A DNA stretch of 64,000 bases. It comes from G965207335 sp965222825 (lineage in GTDB: Bacteria; Pseudomonadota; Gammaproteobacteria; PS1; Pseudothioglobaceae). The notes beneath the pieces were generated by a model. It did no database searches. It was not told where the DNA came from and was given only the letters and a program-made list of their open reading frames with translations. A program made the position numbers and the translations under genes. The stretch lies in the NCBI GenBank assembly GCA_965222825.1, contig OZ244964.1:620001-684000 (forward strand). Reading direction: 5' to 3'. This document shows positions 53,550 through 63,427 of the stretch, in pieces. The stretch's first letter is position 1; each line of letters begins with the position of its first letter.

Positions 53550-55877
53550 ATGATTTTTTATGCCCTAAGTTTTTTATCTGGTATTGTAGTTTTTAGTCAA
53601 AAAAGCACTATATTTTTAGGTAATTTTGAACTACTTATTGGCTTATTATTAATTATTATCTTAATTTGGCTATTAAAATTTAATAAAAAATTATTTTTAG
53701 TATTATTGCTATTTATTGTAGGTTTTTTGTATATGAATCTTCATAGCTACAATACTCTCAATAACAATATTACTGCAAAATACCTAAATAAACATATAAC
53801 AATATTAGGCAGTATTACTAATTTAGTAAAAACTAAAAGCCATAAAATTACATTTACTCTCACTACTTATAAGCCTTTTGAGGCTAATGTTAGATTATCT
53901 TGGTATGGCAAAGAACGGCCAAAACTTCAAGCAGGGGAAGTTTGGCGTTTAAAAGTCAAATTAAAAGCCAATAGTGGCTTAAAAAACCAAACAGGATTTG
54001 ATTACGAAAAATCATTATTTATTAATAATATTGATGCTACTGGCTATGTTATTACTAAAAACCCTGTAATAAATAAATTTATTAAATTAAGTAATAAAAA
54101 TCTTATTAATCAAGCGCGACAAAAGATAAAAAATACCTTAGAGCCATATTTAACACAGCTAACAAATGGTAATATAATATATGCTTTAATTAGTGGTGAT
54201 AGGGCTAATATTAGCACTAAAGAATGGCAAATATTTCAACAAACTAATACTAGCCATCTCACAGTGGTATCTGGGCTACATATAGGTATTATCAGCGGAT
54301 TTATATTTTTTATATCACTGGTGTTGTATAAATTATGCACTAGGTGTTGTCTTAGAATGCCAGCACAAATATTTGCATCTTATATTGGAATTATAGCTGC
54401 AATTACTTATGCTTTATTAGCTGGATTTTCAGTATCTACCCAAAGAGCATCAATAATGGCAATAGTAGTATTTACAAGTATTATTAGCAAAAAGCATTAT
54501 CCAATATGGAATTTATACACCTATGCTTTATTTGCGGTGCTAATTATGAATCCTTTATCGGTTTTAAGTATTGGTTTTTGGTTGTCGTTTATTGCAGTAG
54601 CAATAATATTATATGGTGTTAAAAATTATAAAAGTTTAGCAAAAATACCGCGTATGTTTTACATACAATTATTGATTAGTTTTGCTATGCTACCTATGTT
54701 ATTGTGGTTTTTTAGTAGTTTTGGTTTTAGTTCATTTATAGCCAATATTATAGCCATACCTATAGTTAGTTTTATTGCATTGCCTAGTAGTTTACTGGGG
54801 GCAACATTAGCATTATTAGACTTTAATTTATTAGCAAATTGGCTATTTTATATTGCTAATTATAGTTTGTATATAATGATAGAGGTGCTAGAGTATTTAA
54901 AAAATATTAATATTTTTGACAATCAACTCTACTATCATTATGGCATAAACTCTATTTGGCAATTATTATTAATTATTATTTGTTTTGTTATTATATTTTT
55001 ACCTAAGGGATTAAAATTTAGGCGTTTTGGATTTATTTCCTTACTAGCACTATTTAGTTATAATAAAAGTTTAGGCCTTGAGAATAATGGATTTATCGTA
55101 GAAGTAATGGATTCTGGGCAAGGCTTAGCCATTATTATTAAAACTAAAAACCATAATTTATTATTTGATACTGGATTTAGTTCTATTAGCGGTTTTAATA
55201 TAGGCGATAGTGTTGTTATGCCTTATATGTTTAAAAATAATATTCGCAAAATAGATACGGTTATCATCTCTCATAGCGACAATGATCATATCGGCGGATT
55301 AAGGTATATTAATGGGCAAATAGCTATTGGTGAGATTTTTACTTCTATGCCTAAAGAAGTTAAAAAAATAGTCAATATAAGTAATATTAAAACTTGCAAT
55401 AGAGGACAAAATTGGACTTATGACAATATTAAATTTAGTATTTTACATCCTAATAAATCATATAGACTAACAAATAAAAAACGCAATAATAATTCTTGTG
55501 TGTTAAAAATAAGCAATGGAAAATATAGTATTTTAATTACTGCTGATATTGAAAAAAATGCTGAAAAATATCTAATAAAAACTGCAACTAAAGACCTAAA
55601 AGCAGATATTTTATTAATGCCACATCACGGCAGTAATACCTCATCTACTTATAAGTTTTTAATGACTGTTAGCCCAACTATAGCAATAAATTCATCAGGT
55701 TATAAAAACCGCTTTTCACACCCTAGTAATAAGGTTTTAACTAGGTATAAAACTTTAAAAATACCTATATATGATACTCAGTGTAGCGGACAAATAACAC
55801 TAAATATAGCTGATAATATAATTATTAGTGAAACTAGAAAAAATAATAAAAATTATTGGACTAGAATTTGTAAATAA
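53550..55877 (+). CDS. comEC: ComEC/Rec2 DNA-uptake channel
   Basis: Inner-membrane protein that transports single-stranded DNA during natural transformation. It has 775 residues. The N-terminal part has two membrane helices and an OB-like DUF4131 domain to about 170, then the competence membrane domain (LTVVSGLHIGIISGFIFFIS, AGFSVSTQRASIMAIVVFT). The C-terminal metallo-beta-lactamase domain (about 520-760) carries HSDNDHIGGLRYI, ADIEKNAEKYLI and MPHHGSNTSS, so the metal ligands are kept. Other com genes are not in the window. The intact gene suggests DNA uptake or nucleotide scavenging is still under selection. Confidence 0.93.
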   Translation: MIFYALSFLSGIVVFSQKSTIFLGNFELLIGLLLIIILIWLLKFNKKLFLVLLLFIVGFLYMNLHSYNTLNNNITAKYLNKHITILGSITNLVKTKSHKITFTLTTYKPFEANVRLSWYGKERPKLQAGEVWRLKVKLKANSGLKNQTGFDYEKSLFINNIDATGYVITKNPVINKFIKLSNKNLINQARQKIKNTLEPYLTQLTNGNIIYALISGDRANISTKEWQIFQQTNTSHLTVVSGLHIGIISGFIFFISLVLYKLCTRCCLRMPAQIFASYIGIIAAITYALLAGFSVSTQRASIMAIVVFTSIISKKHYPIWNLYTYALFAVLIMNPLSVLSIGFWLSFIAVAIILYGVKNYKSLAKIPRMFYIQLLISFAMLPMLLWFFSSFGFSSFIANIIAIPIVSFIALPSSLLGATLALLDFNLLANWLFYIANYSLYIMIEVLEYLKNINIFDNQLYYHYGINSIWQLLLIIICFVIIFLPKGLKFRRFGFISLLALFSYNKSLGLENNGFIVEVMDSGQGLAIIIKTKNHNLLFDTGFSSISGFNIGDSVVMPYMFKNNIRKIDTVIISHSDNDHIGGLRYINGQIAIGEIFTSMPKEVKKIVNISNIKTCNRGQNWTYDNIKFSILHPNKSYRLTNKKRNNNSCVLKISNGKYSILITADIEKNAEKYLIKTATKDLKADILLMPHHGSNTSSTYKFLMTVSPTIAINSSGYKNRFSHPSNKVLTRYKTLKIPIYDTQCSGQITLNIADNIIISETRKNNKNYWTRICK

Positions 55878-56322
55878 AATTACTTTTTGCTACTAAAATA
55901 TTGTTATATCAATATTTAATGGAGTTATAAACAAAATTGTGGATAACATTGTGTATATCTGCTAAAAAACTAGTCAAAAAACCACTAAAATAAACACTTT
56001 TTTATAGATTTGTATAAATAATAATCAATTATATTTTTTAAGTTAAAACATATACTTATTTAATAGTAAATATTTTTTTATTTTTTCATAATCTATATTA
56101 GTATATCATTATGTGTAAAACTTAATAAATTTATGTAAATATTAAGAGTTTATATGCTTTATAGGGCAAAAAAATAGTATCAATAGGCTTATAATTATTC
56201 AAAAACAAAATATGTTACTTTATTATTTTTTGAATGTCTTGTAGTGATTTTTATTATATTTACTACTAAGCGTGTTAAAAAATTAACTATAATATTGCAT
56301 TATTTTACTAGGATATCATTTA
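55878..56322. other. AT-rich 445-bp intergenic region with one DnaA-box match
   Basis: Between comEC and cytochrome c4 I found no gene or decisive hairpin. TGTGGATAA at 55938-55946 is a perfect reverse-strand DnaA box (TTATCCACA). TGTGTATAT and TGTGTAAAA are one-mismatch variants. One perfect box is expected by chance now and then in AT-rich DNA. TAATATTGCAT-type AT-tracts at 56290-56300 may form the cytochrome gene's promoter. Confidence 0.35.
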
Positions 56323-56991
56323 ATGTTGAAATTAATAATAACTATATTTAGTACTTTATTACTTATTAGCAATAGTGTTATAGCACAGAAAGTTGCCAGA
56401 GATAGTATAGGCAATGCTAATAAAGGCAAGGTATTATCAGCAACTTGTATTGCTTGTCATGGCGTTGATGGTAATAGTCCTAGTAATGCTTTTCCTAAAA
56501 TAGCAGGACAACGCCAGAGGTATTTATTTAAGCAATTAAAAGACTTCAAATCTAGCAAGAGAAAAAATGGCATTATGCTTGGTATAGTGGCACCATTATC
56601 AGAACAAGATATGCTAGATTTATCAGCATATTTTGCTAAACAAAAACCAAAACACAATGCTGCCATTGGAGATGAAAAACTAATTGCTATGGGTAGAGAT
56701 ATTTATCGTGGTGGTAATATTAAAAATAACATCCCTGCTTGTAGCGCCTGTCATGGTCCTAAGGGTTTGGGTATAAATAGTGCTAAATTTCCATTGCTTT
56801 CATTGCAATACGCTTCTTATACAACAGAGCAACTAAAAGCGTTTCGACAATATTATCTAAATGAAAAATTAAGCGATGATAAAAAGCCATACCGAGATAA
56901 TGATATTAATAAAATTATGCGTCAATCAGCATCAGAGCTAAGTGATACGCAAATTAAAGCATTATCTCAATATATAGCAGGACTACACTAA
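56323..56991 (+). CDS. Diheme cytochrome c4
   Basis: Periplasmic electron carrier that commonly feeds terminal oxidases such as cbb3. It has 222 residues and a signal peptide (MLKLIITIFSTLLLISNSVIA). Two similar halves each contain CXXCH: CIACHGVDGNSPSNAFPKIA and CSACHGPKGLGINSAKFPLL. Met ligands are likely in GIMLGIV and KIMRQSA. AGGA lies 11 bases upstream of the ATG. It stands alone before tig, separated by 27 bases. Confidence 0.93.
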   Translation: MLKLIITIFSTLLLISNSVIAQKVARDSIGNANKGKVLSATCIACHGVDGNSPSNAFPKIAGQRQRYLFKQLKDFKSSKRKNGIMLGIVAPLSEQDMLDLSAYFAKQKPKHNAAIGDEKLIAMGRDIYRGGNIKNNIPACSACHGPKGLGINSAKFPLLSLQYASYTTEQLKAFRQYYLNEKLSDDKKPYRDNDINKIMRQSASELSDTQIKALSQYIAGLH

Positions 56992-57018
56992 AAAATCTGC
57001 AATAATAATAAATATCTT

Positions 57019-58299
57019 ATGAAAACTACCATAATTAAATCAGAGGAGCTAATACGAGAAATAGGCGTAGAATTAGACATTAAAGAATTTCAAAATAATA
57101 TTAATAAAGAAATTAATAAACTCACCAAAACTGCAAAAATAAATGGTTTTAGACACGGAAAAGTTCCTGCTAAAATTATTAAACAAAAATTTGGCAAAAA
57201 TATTAAATTTGATGTAGCAAATAAAATGGTTAATGAGGTTTTACCAGATGTTATTGCTAAGGAAAACTTAAATCCAACCTCAGCTCCAGACTTAATAGAA
57301 TTAGATACCCAAAATGAGCAAGCACTAAAATTTGTATTAAAATTTGAAGTATATCCAGAAGTTAGTTTAGCACCAATAAATGAGCTAGATATTGAAATTA
57401 TTCAAAGCCAATTAACAGAGGACGATCTAAACAAAACCTTTGATGATATTTGTAAACAAAATGCAACTTATAGCGAACTAAATAGAAAATCAGCCAATGG
57501 TAATAAAGTGAATATTGATTTTATTGGCACTATAGATGGTGAAAAATTTCAAGGCGGTGAGGCAAAAAACTTTGATGTTATACTAGGTGATAATAAGATG
57601 ATACCAGGTTTTGAACAAGGTTTATTAGCTAAAAAACCTCAAGATAAAACTACCCTAGAATTAAAATTTCCAAAAGATTATCAAGTAAAAGATTTGGCAA
57701 ATAAACAAGTATTTTTTGATATTACTATAAATAGTGTAATGGCAGTAAAAGTTCCAGAACTAAATGACGAAATAGTTAAAAAGTATGGTGAAAATAGTGT
57801 TGCTGAATTCAAAGAACATACTAAAAAACATATGCAAGATGAGTTACAAAAACGCTTAGATAGCAATAATAAAGATGCTATTTTTTCCTCTTTATTAAAA
57901 GCAAATGATATTGTTGTGCCAGAATCTATTATTGAAACAGAGGCTCAAAATATTGCAAAAAATATGCAACAACAAGCACAACAAAGTAGCAACTACAATA
58001 ATATAGATAGTAGTATATTTCATAAACAAGCAAAAGAAAGAGTGCAACTTAGCTTACTTATGAAAGAAACTGTAGATAAAAATAATATTAGTGTTGATGA
58101 TGAACAAATTAAAGATAGAATAAAACAAATAGCAAAAGAGCATAGTGAGGACGAAAATACTGTTATTAATTGGCATTATGAGGATAAAACAAGATTAGCA
58201 AATATAGAATCTTTATTATTAGAAGAATTAGTAGTAAAACATATTACCAATTCTGCTAAAATTAAGACAGTGAATAAAACTTTATTGGAATTAAAATAA
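57019..58299 (+). CDS. tig: Trigger factor
   Basis: Ribosome-bound chaperone and prolyl isomerase. It has 426 residues (E. coli 432). The ribosome-binding signature is NGFRHGKVPAKIIKQKFG. The FKBP-like domain begins near 150 (NIDFIGTIDGEKFQGGEA, VILGDNKMIPGFEQGLL), and the helical C-terminal arms follow (VPELNDEIVKKYGENSVAEF). It heads the conserved tig-clpP-clpX-lon array; clpP starts one base after its stop. Confidence 0.96.
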   Translation: MKTTIIKSEELIREIGVELDIKEFQNNINKEINKLTKTAKINGFRHGKVPAKIIKQKFGKNIKFDVANKMVNEVLPDVIAKENLNPTSAPDLIELDTQNEQALKFVLKFEVYPEVSLAPINELDIEIIQSQLTEDDLNKTFDDICKQNATYSELNRKSANGNKVNIDFIGTIDGEKFQGGEAKNFDVILGDNKMIPGFEQGLLAKKPQDKTTLELKFPKDYQVKDLANKQVFFDITINSVMAVKVPELNDEIVKKYGENSVAEFKEHTKKHMQDELQKRLDSNNKDAIFSSLLKANDIVVPESIIETEAQNIAKNMQQQAQQSSNYNNIDSSIFHKQAKERVQLSLLMKETVDKNNISVDDEQIKDRIKQIAKEHSEDENTVINWHYEDKTRLANIESLLLEELVVKHITNSAKIKTVNKTLLELK

Positions 58300-58300
58300 A

Positions 58301-58897
58301 ATGAATATTAAAAATCTACATCAAATCCCTATGGTTATTGAGCGCTCCTCAAGAGGTGAGAGAGCGTATGATATTTATTCAAGACTATTAAAAGAGAGAA
58401 TTATATTTTTAGTAGGTGCTATAGATGATGATATGGCAAATGTCATTGTAGCACAATTATTATTTTTAGAATCTGAAAATCCAGAAAAAGATGTTCACCT
58501 ATATATTAATTCTCCCGGGGGCTCGGTAACAGCAGGCTTAGCAATTTATGATACTATGAATTTTATCAAACCTAATGTATCTACTTTGTGTATTGGGCAC
58601 GCTGCTAGTATGGGAGCTTTGTTGTTAAGTTCTGGCACACGCAAAAAGCGTTTTGCACTACCTAATGCTAAAATAATGATTCACCAACCCTTAGGTGGGT
58701 ATTCTGGTCAAGCTAGTGACATTGATATTCACGCTAAGGAAATTTTAAAAGTAAGAGATAAGTTAAACCTTATACTAAAAAATAATAGTAAACAAACAAT
58801 TAAACGCATAGAAAAAGACACAGACAGAGATAATTTTATGTCTGCTGATGAGGCTTTGGTTTATGGTTTAATTGATAAAGTAATGAATAAGAGGTAA
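58301..58897 (+). CDS. clpP: ATP-dependent Clp protease proteolytic subunit
   Basis: Tetradecameric serine peptidase that works with ClpX. It has 198 residues. The catalytic Ser is in GHAASMGALLLSSG, the His in MIHQPLGGYSGQASD and the Asp in EKDTDRDNFMS. The active-site strand YINSPGGSVTAGLAIYDTM is intact. The N-terminal SRGERAYDIYSRLLKERI marks a processed E. coli-type form. Its last codons contain GAGGT, which serves as clpX ribosome-binding site. Confidence 0.97.
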   Translation: MNIKNLHQIPMVIERSSRGERAYDIYSRLLKERIIFLVGAIDDDMANVIVAQLLFLESENPEKDVHLYINSPGGSVTAGLAIYDTMNFIKPNVSTLCIGHAASMGALLLSSGTRKKRFALPNAKIMIHQPLGGYSGQASDIDIHAKEILKVRDKLNLILKNNSKQTIKRIEKDTDRDNFMSADEALVYGLIDKVMNKR

Positions 58898-58899
58898 AT

Positions 58900-60150
58900 A
58901 TGGCTGAAAATAGTAAATGCTCATTTTGTGGTCGTAGCACCAAAGACATTGGCTCTAAGGTTGCTATAAGTAAAACTAGTAATGTCGGTATATGTAAGCA
59001 ATGTGCCACACAGTGTATAGGTATTTTTGATAATGAAGAAAAATTAAAAAAAGTCGGCAAAAAACCCTTATATACTCCAAAAAAACTACATAAAGTATTA
59101 GATGATTATATTATAGGTCAAGACCACGCTAAAAAAGTTCTATCAGTTGCAGTTTATAACCATTATAAACGCTTACTTAGTAATATAGATAGTGATATTG
59201 AAATAGATAAAAGCAATATTTTAATGATAGGACCTACTGGCTCGGGTAAAACATTGCTAGCAAAAACTCTAGCCAATGCACTAGATGTGCCATTTGCAAT
59301 TGCTGATGCTACTACTTTAACAGAAGCAGGCTATGTTGGCGATGATGTAGAAAATATTATTGTCCGCTTACTAGCTAAATGTAATGCAGACCCCATTAGG
59401 GCAGAGTCTGGTATTATTTTTATTGATGAAATAGACAAAATATCAAGAAAGTCTGACAGTCCATCAATAACAAGAGATGTATCAGGAGAAGGTGTTCAAC
59501 AAGCAATGTTAAAAATTATTGAAGGCACCGTAGCATCTGTGCCACCAAATGGTGGTAGAAAACATCCTGATCAAAAAAATATTAGCGTTGATACTACTAA
59601 TATATTATTTATTTGCGGTGGAGCATTTGACGGCTTAGAAAAAATTATTAAAAGTCGCATAACTACTGCAAGTAATATTGGTTTTGGCTCACAGGTAAAA
59701 GAAAATAAAAAATCAAATATTAGTGATTTGTTTAAACTAATTGAGCCAGATGATTTAGTTAAATATGGACTAATACCTGAAATTGTAGGTAGATTACCAA
59801 TTAATACCTTTTTAGAAGAATTAGATGAAAAAGCCCTAATTGCAATACTAACCAAGCCTAAAAACGCTATTTTAAAACAATTTAAAATATTTTTTGCAAT
59901 GGAAAATATAGAACTAGAATTTAAAAATAGTGCCATAGTGGCAATAGCAAAATTAGCTATTAAAAGAAAATTAGGGGCTAGAGGGTTAAGATCTATAGTA
60001 GAAGATACACTACTAGATATTATGTATGATGTACCTAGTCAAAAAGATATTACTAAAATCATTATTGATGAAGGGGTAATAAATGATAATGACGAACCGT
60101 TATTAATAAAAAAAACTAGCAATAAAAAACTAATAAAAAATGTCATCTGA
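58900..60150 (+). CDS. clpX: ClpX unfoldase
   Basis: AAA+ unfoldase that feeds substrates to ClpP. It has 416 residues. The N-terminal zinc-binding domain is CSFCGRSTKDIGS with ICKQCATQC. Walker A is GPTGSGKTLLAKTLA and Walker B IIFIDEIDKI. The pore loops are GYVGDD and GGRKHP, the ClpP-binding IGF loop is in ASNIGFGS, and sensor II is LGARGLRSI. It starts two bases after the clpP stop. The C-terminus is Lys/Asn-rich. Confidence 0.97.
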   Translation: MAENSKCSFCGRSTKDIGSKVAISKTSNVGICKQCATQCIGIFDNEEKLKKVGKKPLYTPKKLHKVLDDYIIGQDHAKKVLSVAVYNHYKRLLSNIDSDIEIDKSNILMIGPTGSGKTLLAKTLANALDVPFAIADATTLTEAGYVGDDVENIIVRLLAKCNADPIRAESGIIFIDEIDKISRKSDSPSITRDVSGEGVQQAMLKIIEGTVASVPPNGGRKHPDQKNISVDTTNILFICGGAFDGLEKIIKSRITTASNIGFGSQVKENKKSNISDLFKLIEPDDLVKYGLIPEIVGRLPINTFLEELDEKALIAILTKPKNAILKQFKIFFAMENIELEFKNSAIVAIAKLAIKRKLGARGLRSIVEDTLLDIMYDVPSQKDITKIIIDEGVINDNDEPLLIKKTSNKKLIKNVI

Positions 60151-60506
60151 GAAAATATAAAAAAAACGAAAAAGTATTGCTGATATCCTTAAAACTTAAT
60201 AATTATAGTATCCTAAAACAAAAAAATAAAGTTAGTTGTTATATGGTTAAGTCTTGTAGTGAAATGTATAAAATTGACTTTGTCAATAAAAAAATTTAAT
60301 AAATATTGTTGATAAATGCTTGAAATTGGCATAATTAAACACTATTTACTCTTTTGATGCCATTGCGTAAAAAAAATCTACTGCTAATAGCAGGAATTAT
60401 GCTTTTTTATGTATAGGACTATAAATGTTTAAACAGATTTTTACTTATTTTTTGTCGCTGTGAAACAGCATATTTTTATTATAAAAAGTATTATATATAT
60501 TACACT
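60151..60506. other. 356-bp intergenic region upstream of lon
   Basis: No coding region was detected. It holds the candidate heat-shock promoter at 60319 and two small stems: CTGCT-AAT-AGCAG near 60380-60392 and GCTGT-GAA-ACAGC at 60457-60469, the latter followed by ATATTTTTATT. The second could be a weak terminator or 5'-UTR hairpin. There is no recognisable riboswitch. The region is longer than usual for clpX-lon. Confidence 0.4.
60319..60347 (+). promoter_or_regulatory. Candidate sigma-32 promoter of lon
   Basis: CTTGAAA at 60319-60325 matches the sigma-32 -35 consensus exactly. After 14 bases CACTATTT at 60340-60347 resembles the -10 consensus CCCATNTA with changes. lon is a sigma-32 target in E. 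coli, which supports it. No transcript evidence is available, and AT-rich DNA creates chance matches. Confidence 0.4.
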
Positions 60507-62831
60507 ATGATAACAGAAAAAAACCTAAATATTGATAATATTCCGTTACTTCCACTAAGAGATATTGTAGTGTTCCCACATACTGTAGTGCCACTACTTG
60601 TTGGTAGAAAAAAATCTGTTGAAGCAATTAATATGGCAATGACAGGCGATAGAAAGATATTCCTAATAACGCAAAAGGACCAAGAGTTAGAAACTATAAA
60701 ACAAAATGATTTGAATCAAGTTGGCACTATAGCTAATATTTTACAAATGTTAAAAATGCCTGATGGAAAAATGAAAGTTTTAGTAGAAGGTATTATGCGT
60801 GCTAAGATAGTTAACTTCATAGAAGGCGATACTTTTACCAGCGTAAACTCGATTTATGTAGATAGCAAGGCAACAGATGAAAAAAAATTAGAAGCATTAA
60901 TACGCCTTAATATTGATTCGTTTACCCAATATACAAAACTTAATAAAAAGATACCTGAGGATATATTGAAAAATATTGAAAATACTAAAAATATTGAAAA
61001 TTTTATTAGTATTTTAGTGTCAAATTTAAACCTAACAATTAAGAAAAAACAAAGTTTTTTAGAACAAGAAGATCATCTAAAACTATTAGAAGATATTTTA
61101 TCTGTAATAATTGCAGAAACTGATATGCTTAGTATTGAGCATAAAATCTACGATAGAACAAAAAAACAAATGGAAAATAATCAAAGAGATTATTATCTAA
61201 ATGAGCAGATGAAGTCAATACAAAAAGAACTAGGCGCTATTGACGATGAAAATGAAATTAAAGATCTTGAAAACAAAATAACCAAGGCAAAACTATCTAA
61301 AGATGCAAAAGATAAAGCTAATTCAGAAATAAAGAAACTAAAAAGAATGTCACCACAGTCATCGGATGCTTCAATTATTAGAACTTATATAGATAATTTA
61401 TGTTCTGTGCCGTGGTATAAAAGAACCAAGATTAATAAAGACTTAAACAAGGCTCAAAATATTTTAGATAAGGGACACTATGGTTTAGAAAAAATTAAAG
61501 AGCGAATTTTAGAGCATTTGGCAGTGCAAAATAGAGTCAATAATAACAAAGCTAATATTTTGTGCCTAGTGGGTCCGCCTGGGGTCGGTAAAACTTCACT
61601 TGGTGAGTCTATAGCTAGTGCGGTTAATAGAAAATTTATTCGTATGTCATTAGGTGGAATTAGAGATGAAGCTGAGATTCGTGGTCATAGACGAACTTAT
61701 ATAGGTGCTATGCCTGGGACTATATTACAAAAAATGCAAAAATCAAAAGTCATTAATCCGCTATTTTTATTGGATGAAATAGATAAACTTAGCTCTGATT
61801 TTCATGGCGACCCAGCATCAGCATTATTGGAAGTATTGGACCCAGAACAAAACCATACTTTTAATGATAATTACTTAGAAGTTGATTATGATTTATCGCA
61901 GGTAATGTTTGTTACTACTGCTAATTCTACTAATATGTCTGAACCATTATTAGATAGAATGGAGGTAATAAACCTATCTGGTTATACAGAAGATGAAAAA
62001 ATATCTATTGCTACTGATTATCTAATTCCTAAGCAAATGAAATATAATGGCTTAAAAAAATCAGAAATAGAGTTTTATAAAGACGCAATATTAGATATTA
62101 TTCGTTATTATACCTCTGAGGCAGGGGTGCGTAACTTAACTAGAGAAATATCTACTATTTGTCGTAAAACTGTAAAAAATATTTTACTAAGTAAAGCCAA
62201 AAAACCTAAAAAGACTATTATTAAGGCTGAAAATCTAGCTAAATATTTGGGTGTTAAAAAACACAGGTTTGGTGTAGCAGAACAAAAAGATCAAGTAGGT
62301 GAAGTAATAGGACTGGCTTGGACGCAGGTGGGCGGTGATTTATTAACAATAGAAGCAGCAGCAAATAAAGGTAAGGGAAAACATAATTACACTGGACAAT
62401 TAGGTGAAGTTATGCAAGAGTCAATTGACGCAGCAATGACAGTTATTCGCTCTAGGGCTAAAAAATTAGCTATTGACGAAGATTTTTATAAAAAATTAGA
62501 CATTCATGTCCATGTTCCAGACGGTGCAACTCCAAAAGACGGACCTAGTGCTGGTGTTGCTATGTGCGTAGCTATGACTTCTGTATTGACAAATAGAACT
62601 ATAAAATCAAGCGTAGCAATGACTGGTGAAATAACCCTAAGAGGTGAAATTACTCCCATAGGCGGTTTAAAAGAAAAATTACTAGCGGCACTAAGAGGTG
62701 GAATAAAAACAGTTTTAATACCTAAAGAGAATGATAGAGAATTATCAGATATACCTAGTAAAATTAAAGATAAATTAAATATTGTTAAAGTTAAGTGGAT
62801 TGATGAAGTATTTGAATATTCCTTAAACTAA
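60507..62831 (+). CDS. lon: ATP-dependent protease Lon
   Basis: Homohexameric AAA+ serine protease for misfolded and regulatory proteins. It has 774 residues (E. coli 784). The N domain begins NIDNIPLLPLRDIVVFPHTV, Walker A is GPPGVGKTSLGESIA, Walker B LFLLDEIDKLSSD. The catalytic Ser is in DGATPKDGPSAGVAMC and the Lys in PIGGLKEKLLAAL. The C-terminal HVPDGATPKDGPSAG block is intact. No Shine-Dalgarno is clear before the ATG. Confidence 0.97.
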   Translation: MITEKNLNIDNIPLLPLRDIVVFPHTVVPLLVGRKKSVEAINMAMTGDRKIFLITQKDQELETIKQNDLNQVGTIANILQMLKMPDGKMKVLVEGIMRAKIVNFIEGDTFTSVNSIYVDSKATDEKKLEALIRLNIDSFTQYTKLNKKIPEDILKNIENTKNIENFISILVSNLNLTIKKKQSFLEQEDHLKLLEDILSVIIAETDMLSIEHKIYDRTKKQMENNQRDYYLNEQMKSIQKELGAIDDENEIKDLENKITKAKLSKDAKDKANSEIKKLKRMSPQSSDASIIRTYIDNLCSVPWYKRTKINKDLNKAQNILDKGHYGLEKIKERILEHLAVQNRVNNNKANILCLVGPPGVGKTSLGESIASAVNRKFIRMSLGGIRDEAEIRGHRRTYIGAMPGTILQKMQKSKVINPLFLLDEIDKLSSDFHGDPASALLEVLDPEQNHTFNDNYLEVDYDLSQVMFVTTANSTNMSEPLLDRMEVINLSGYTEDEKISIATDYLIPKQMKYNGLKKSEIEFYKDAILDIIRYYTSEAGVRNLTREISTICRKTVKNILLSKAKKPKKTIIKAENLAKYLGVKKHRFGVAEQKDQVGEVIGLAWTQVGGDLLTIEAAANKGKGKHNYTGQLGEVMQESIDAAMTVIRSRAKKLAIDEDFYKKLDIHVHVPDGATPKDGPSAGVAMCVAMTSVLTNRTIKSSVAMTGEITLRGEITPIGGLKEKLLAALRGGIKTVLIPKENDRELSDIPSKIKDKLNIVKVKWIDEVFEYSLN

Positions 62832-62845
62832 GGAGCCTCTGATTA

Positions 62846-62941
62846 ACTTTGAAGTAGGGACTCATAAACTTCTATTTGTGATTATCACAAATTGGAGTTT
62901 TATAACAATATCTCATAAAAGCCCTACTTTTAAGTCAAAGT
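62846..62941. repeat. Nested imperfect inverted repeat downstream of lon
   Basis: The outer arms are ACTTTGAAGTAGGG (62846-62859) and CCCTACTTTTAAGTCAAAGT (62922-62941). The inner arms are ATAAACTTCTATTTGTGA (62864-62881) and TCACAAATTGGAGTTTTAT (62885-62903), with few mismatches. The inner hairpin is followed by TTTTAT and could act as a terminator for lon. The nested symmetry also looks like a degraded palindromic element. Confidence 0.6.
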
Positions 62942-62946
62942 ATATC

Positions 62947-63000
62947 GAGACCATTACAGGACAAAAGAACTCGTCAAAAAGCCAACAATATGCGTAGCAT
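62947..63000. mobile_element. Possible MITE remnant near tRNA-Pro
   Basis: It starts with the end-like GAGACCATTACAG and reaches the palindromic core ATGCGTAGCAT at 62990-63000, as in the interior of the 236-bp elements. No right end was found. It is a low-confidence remnant. Confidence 0.4.
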
Positions 63001-63183
63001 TACTTATTGAATATCTTTTACTTCAAAATACCCTTGCTTATAAAATGCAAAAACATATTTAATAAAAAGTATCTTACAGAGAATGCCATTTGTTGCGATA
63101 TTTCAGACATTTTTACCTATGCAGTAATCTTTAATAATCTACCTTGACTATCATTATTAAACTAAGTATCATCTATACCTGCT

Positions 63184-63260
63184 CGGAGTGTAGCGCAGTT
63201 TGGTAGCGTATCTGGTTTGGGACCAGGTGGTCGGGGGTTCAAATCCCTCCACTCCGACCA
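63184..63260 (+). tRNA. tRNA-Pro (anticodon UGG)
   Basis: 77 nt with encoded CCA. The acceptor is CGGAGTG with CACTCCG. The anticodon loop TTTGGGA in CTGGT...ACCAG gives TGG. It is first of a Pro-Arg-His cluster. Confidence 0.96.
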
Positions 63261-63344
63261 AATTATAATCAAGGGGTTTTTGCACAATAGCATGCAGTTT
63301 TTAGTTGTTTTGGAGTATTGTGTAGTAAGTTTTTTATTATTATT

Positions 63345-63421
63345 GCGCCCATAGCTCAGCTGGATAGAGCAACGGCCTTCTAAGCCGTAGGTCGAACGTT
63401 CGAATCGTTCTGGGCGTGCCA
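63345..63421 (+). tRNA. tRNA-Arg (anticodon UCU)
   Basis: 77 nt with encoded CCA. The acceptor is GCGCCCA with TGGGCGT. The arm ACGGC-CTTCTAA-GCCGT gives anticodon TCT, reading AGA and AGG, the preferred Arg codons in AT-rich genomes. Confidence 0.96.
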
Positions 63422-63427
63422 CTTTAT

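Noticed and set aside
55878..56322. Chromosomal origin of replication
   Set aside because: There is only one perfect DnaA box, no box cluster, and no dnaA or dnaN. In related bacteria the origin is expected upstream of mnmG, beyond the right edge.
63162..63422. 86-codon open frame on the minus strand through the tRNA cluster
   Set aside because: It is the antisense of tRNA-Pro and tRNA-Arg (WRDLNPRPPG-like reading), a known false-gene pattern.
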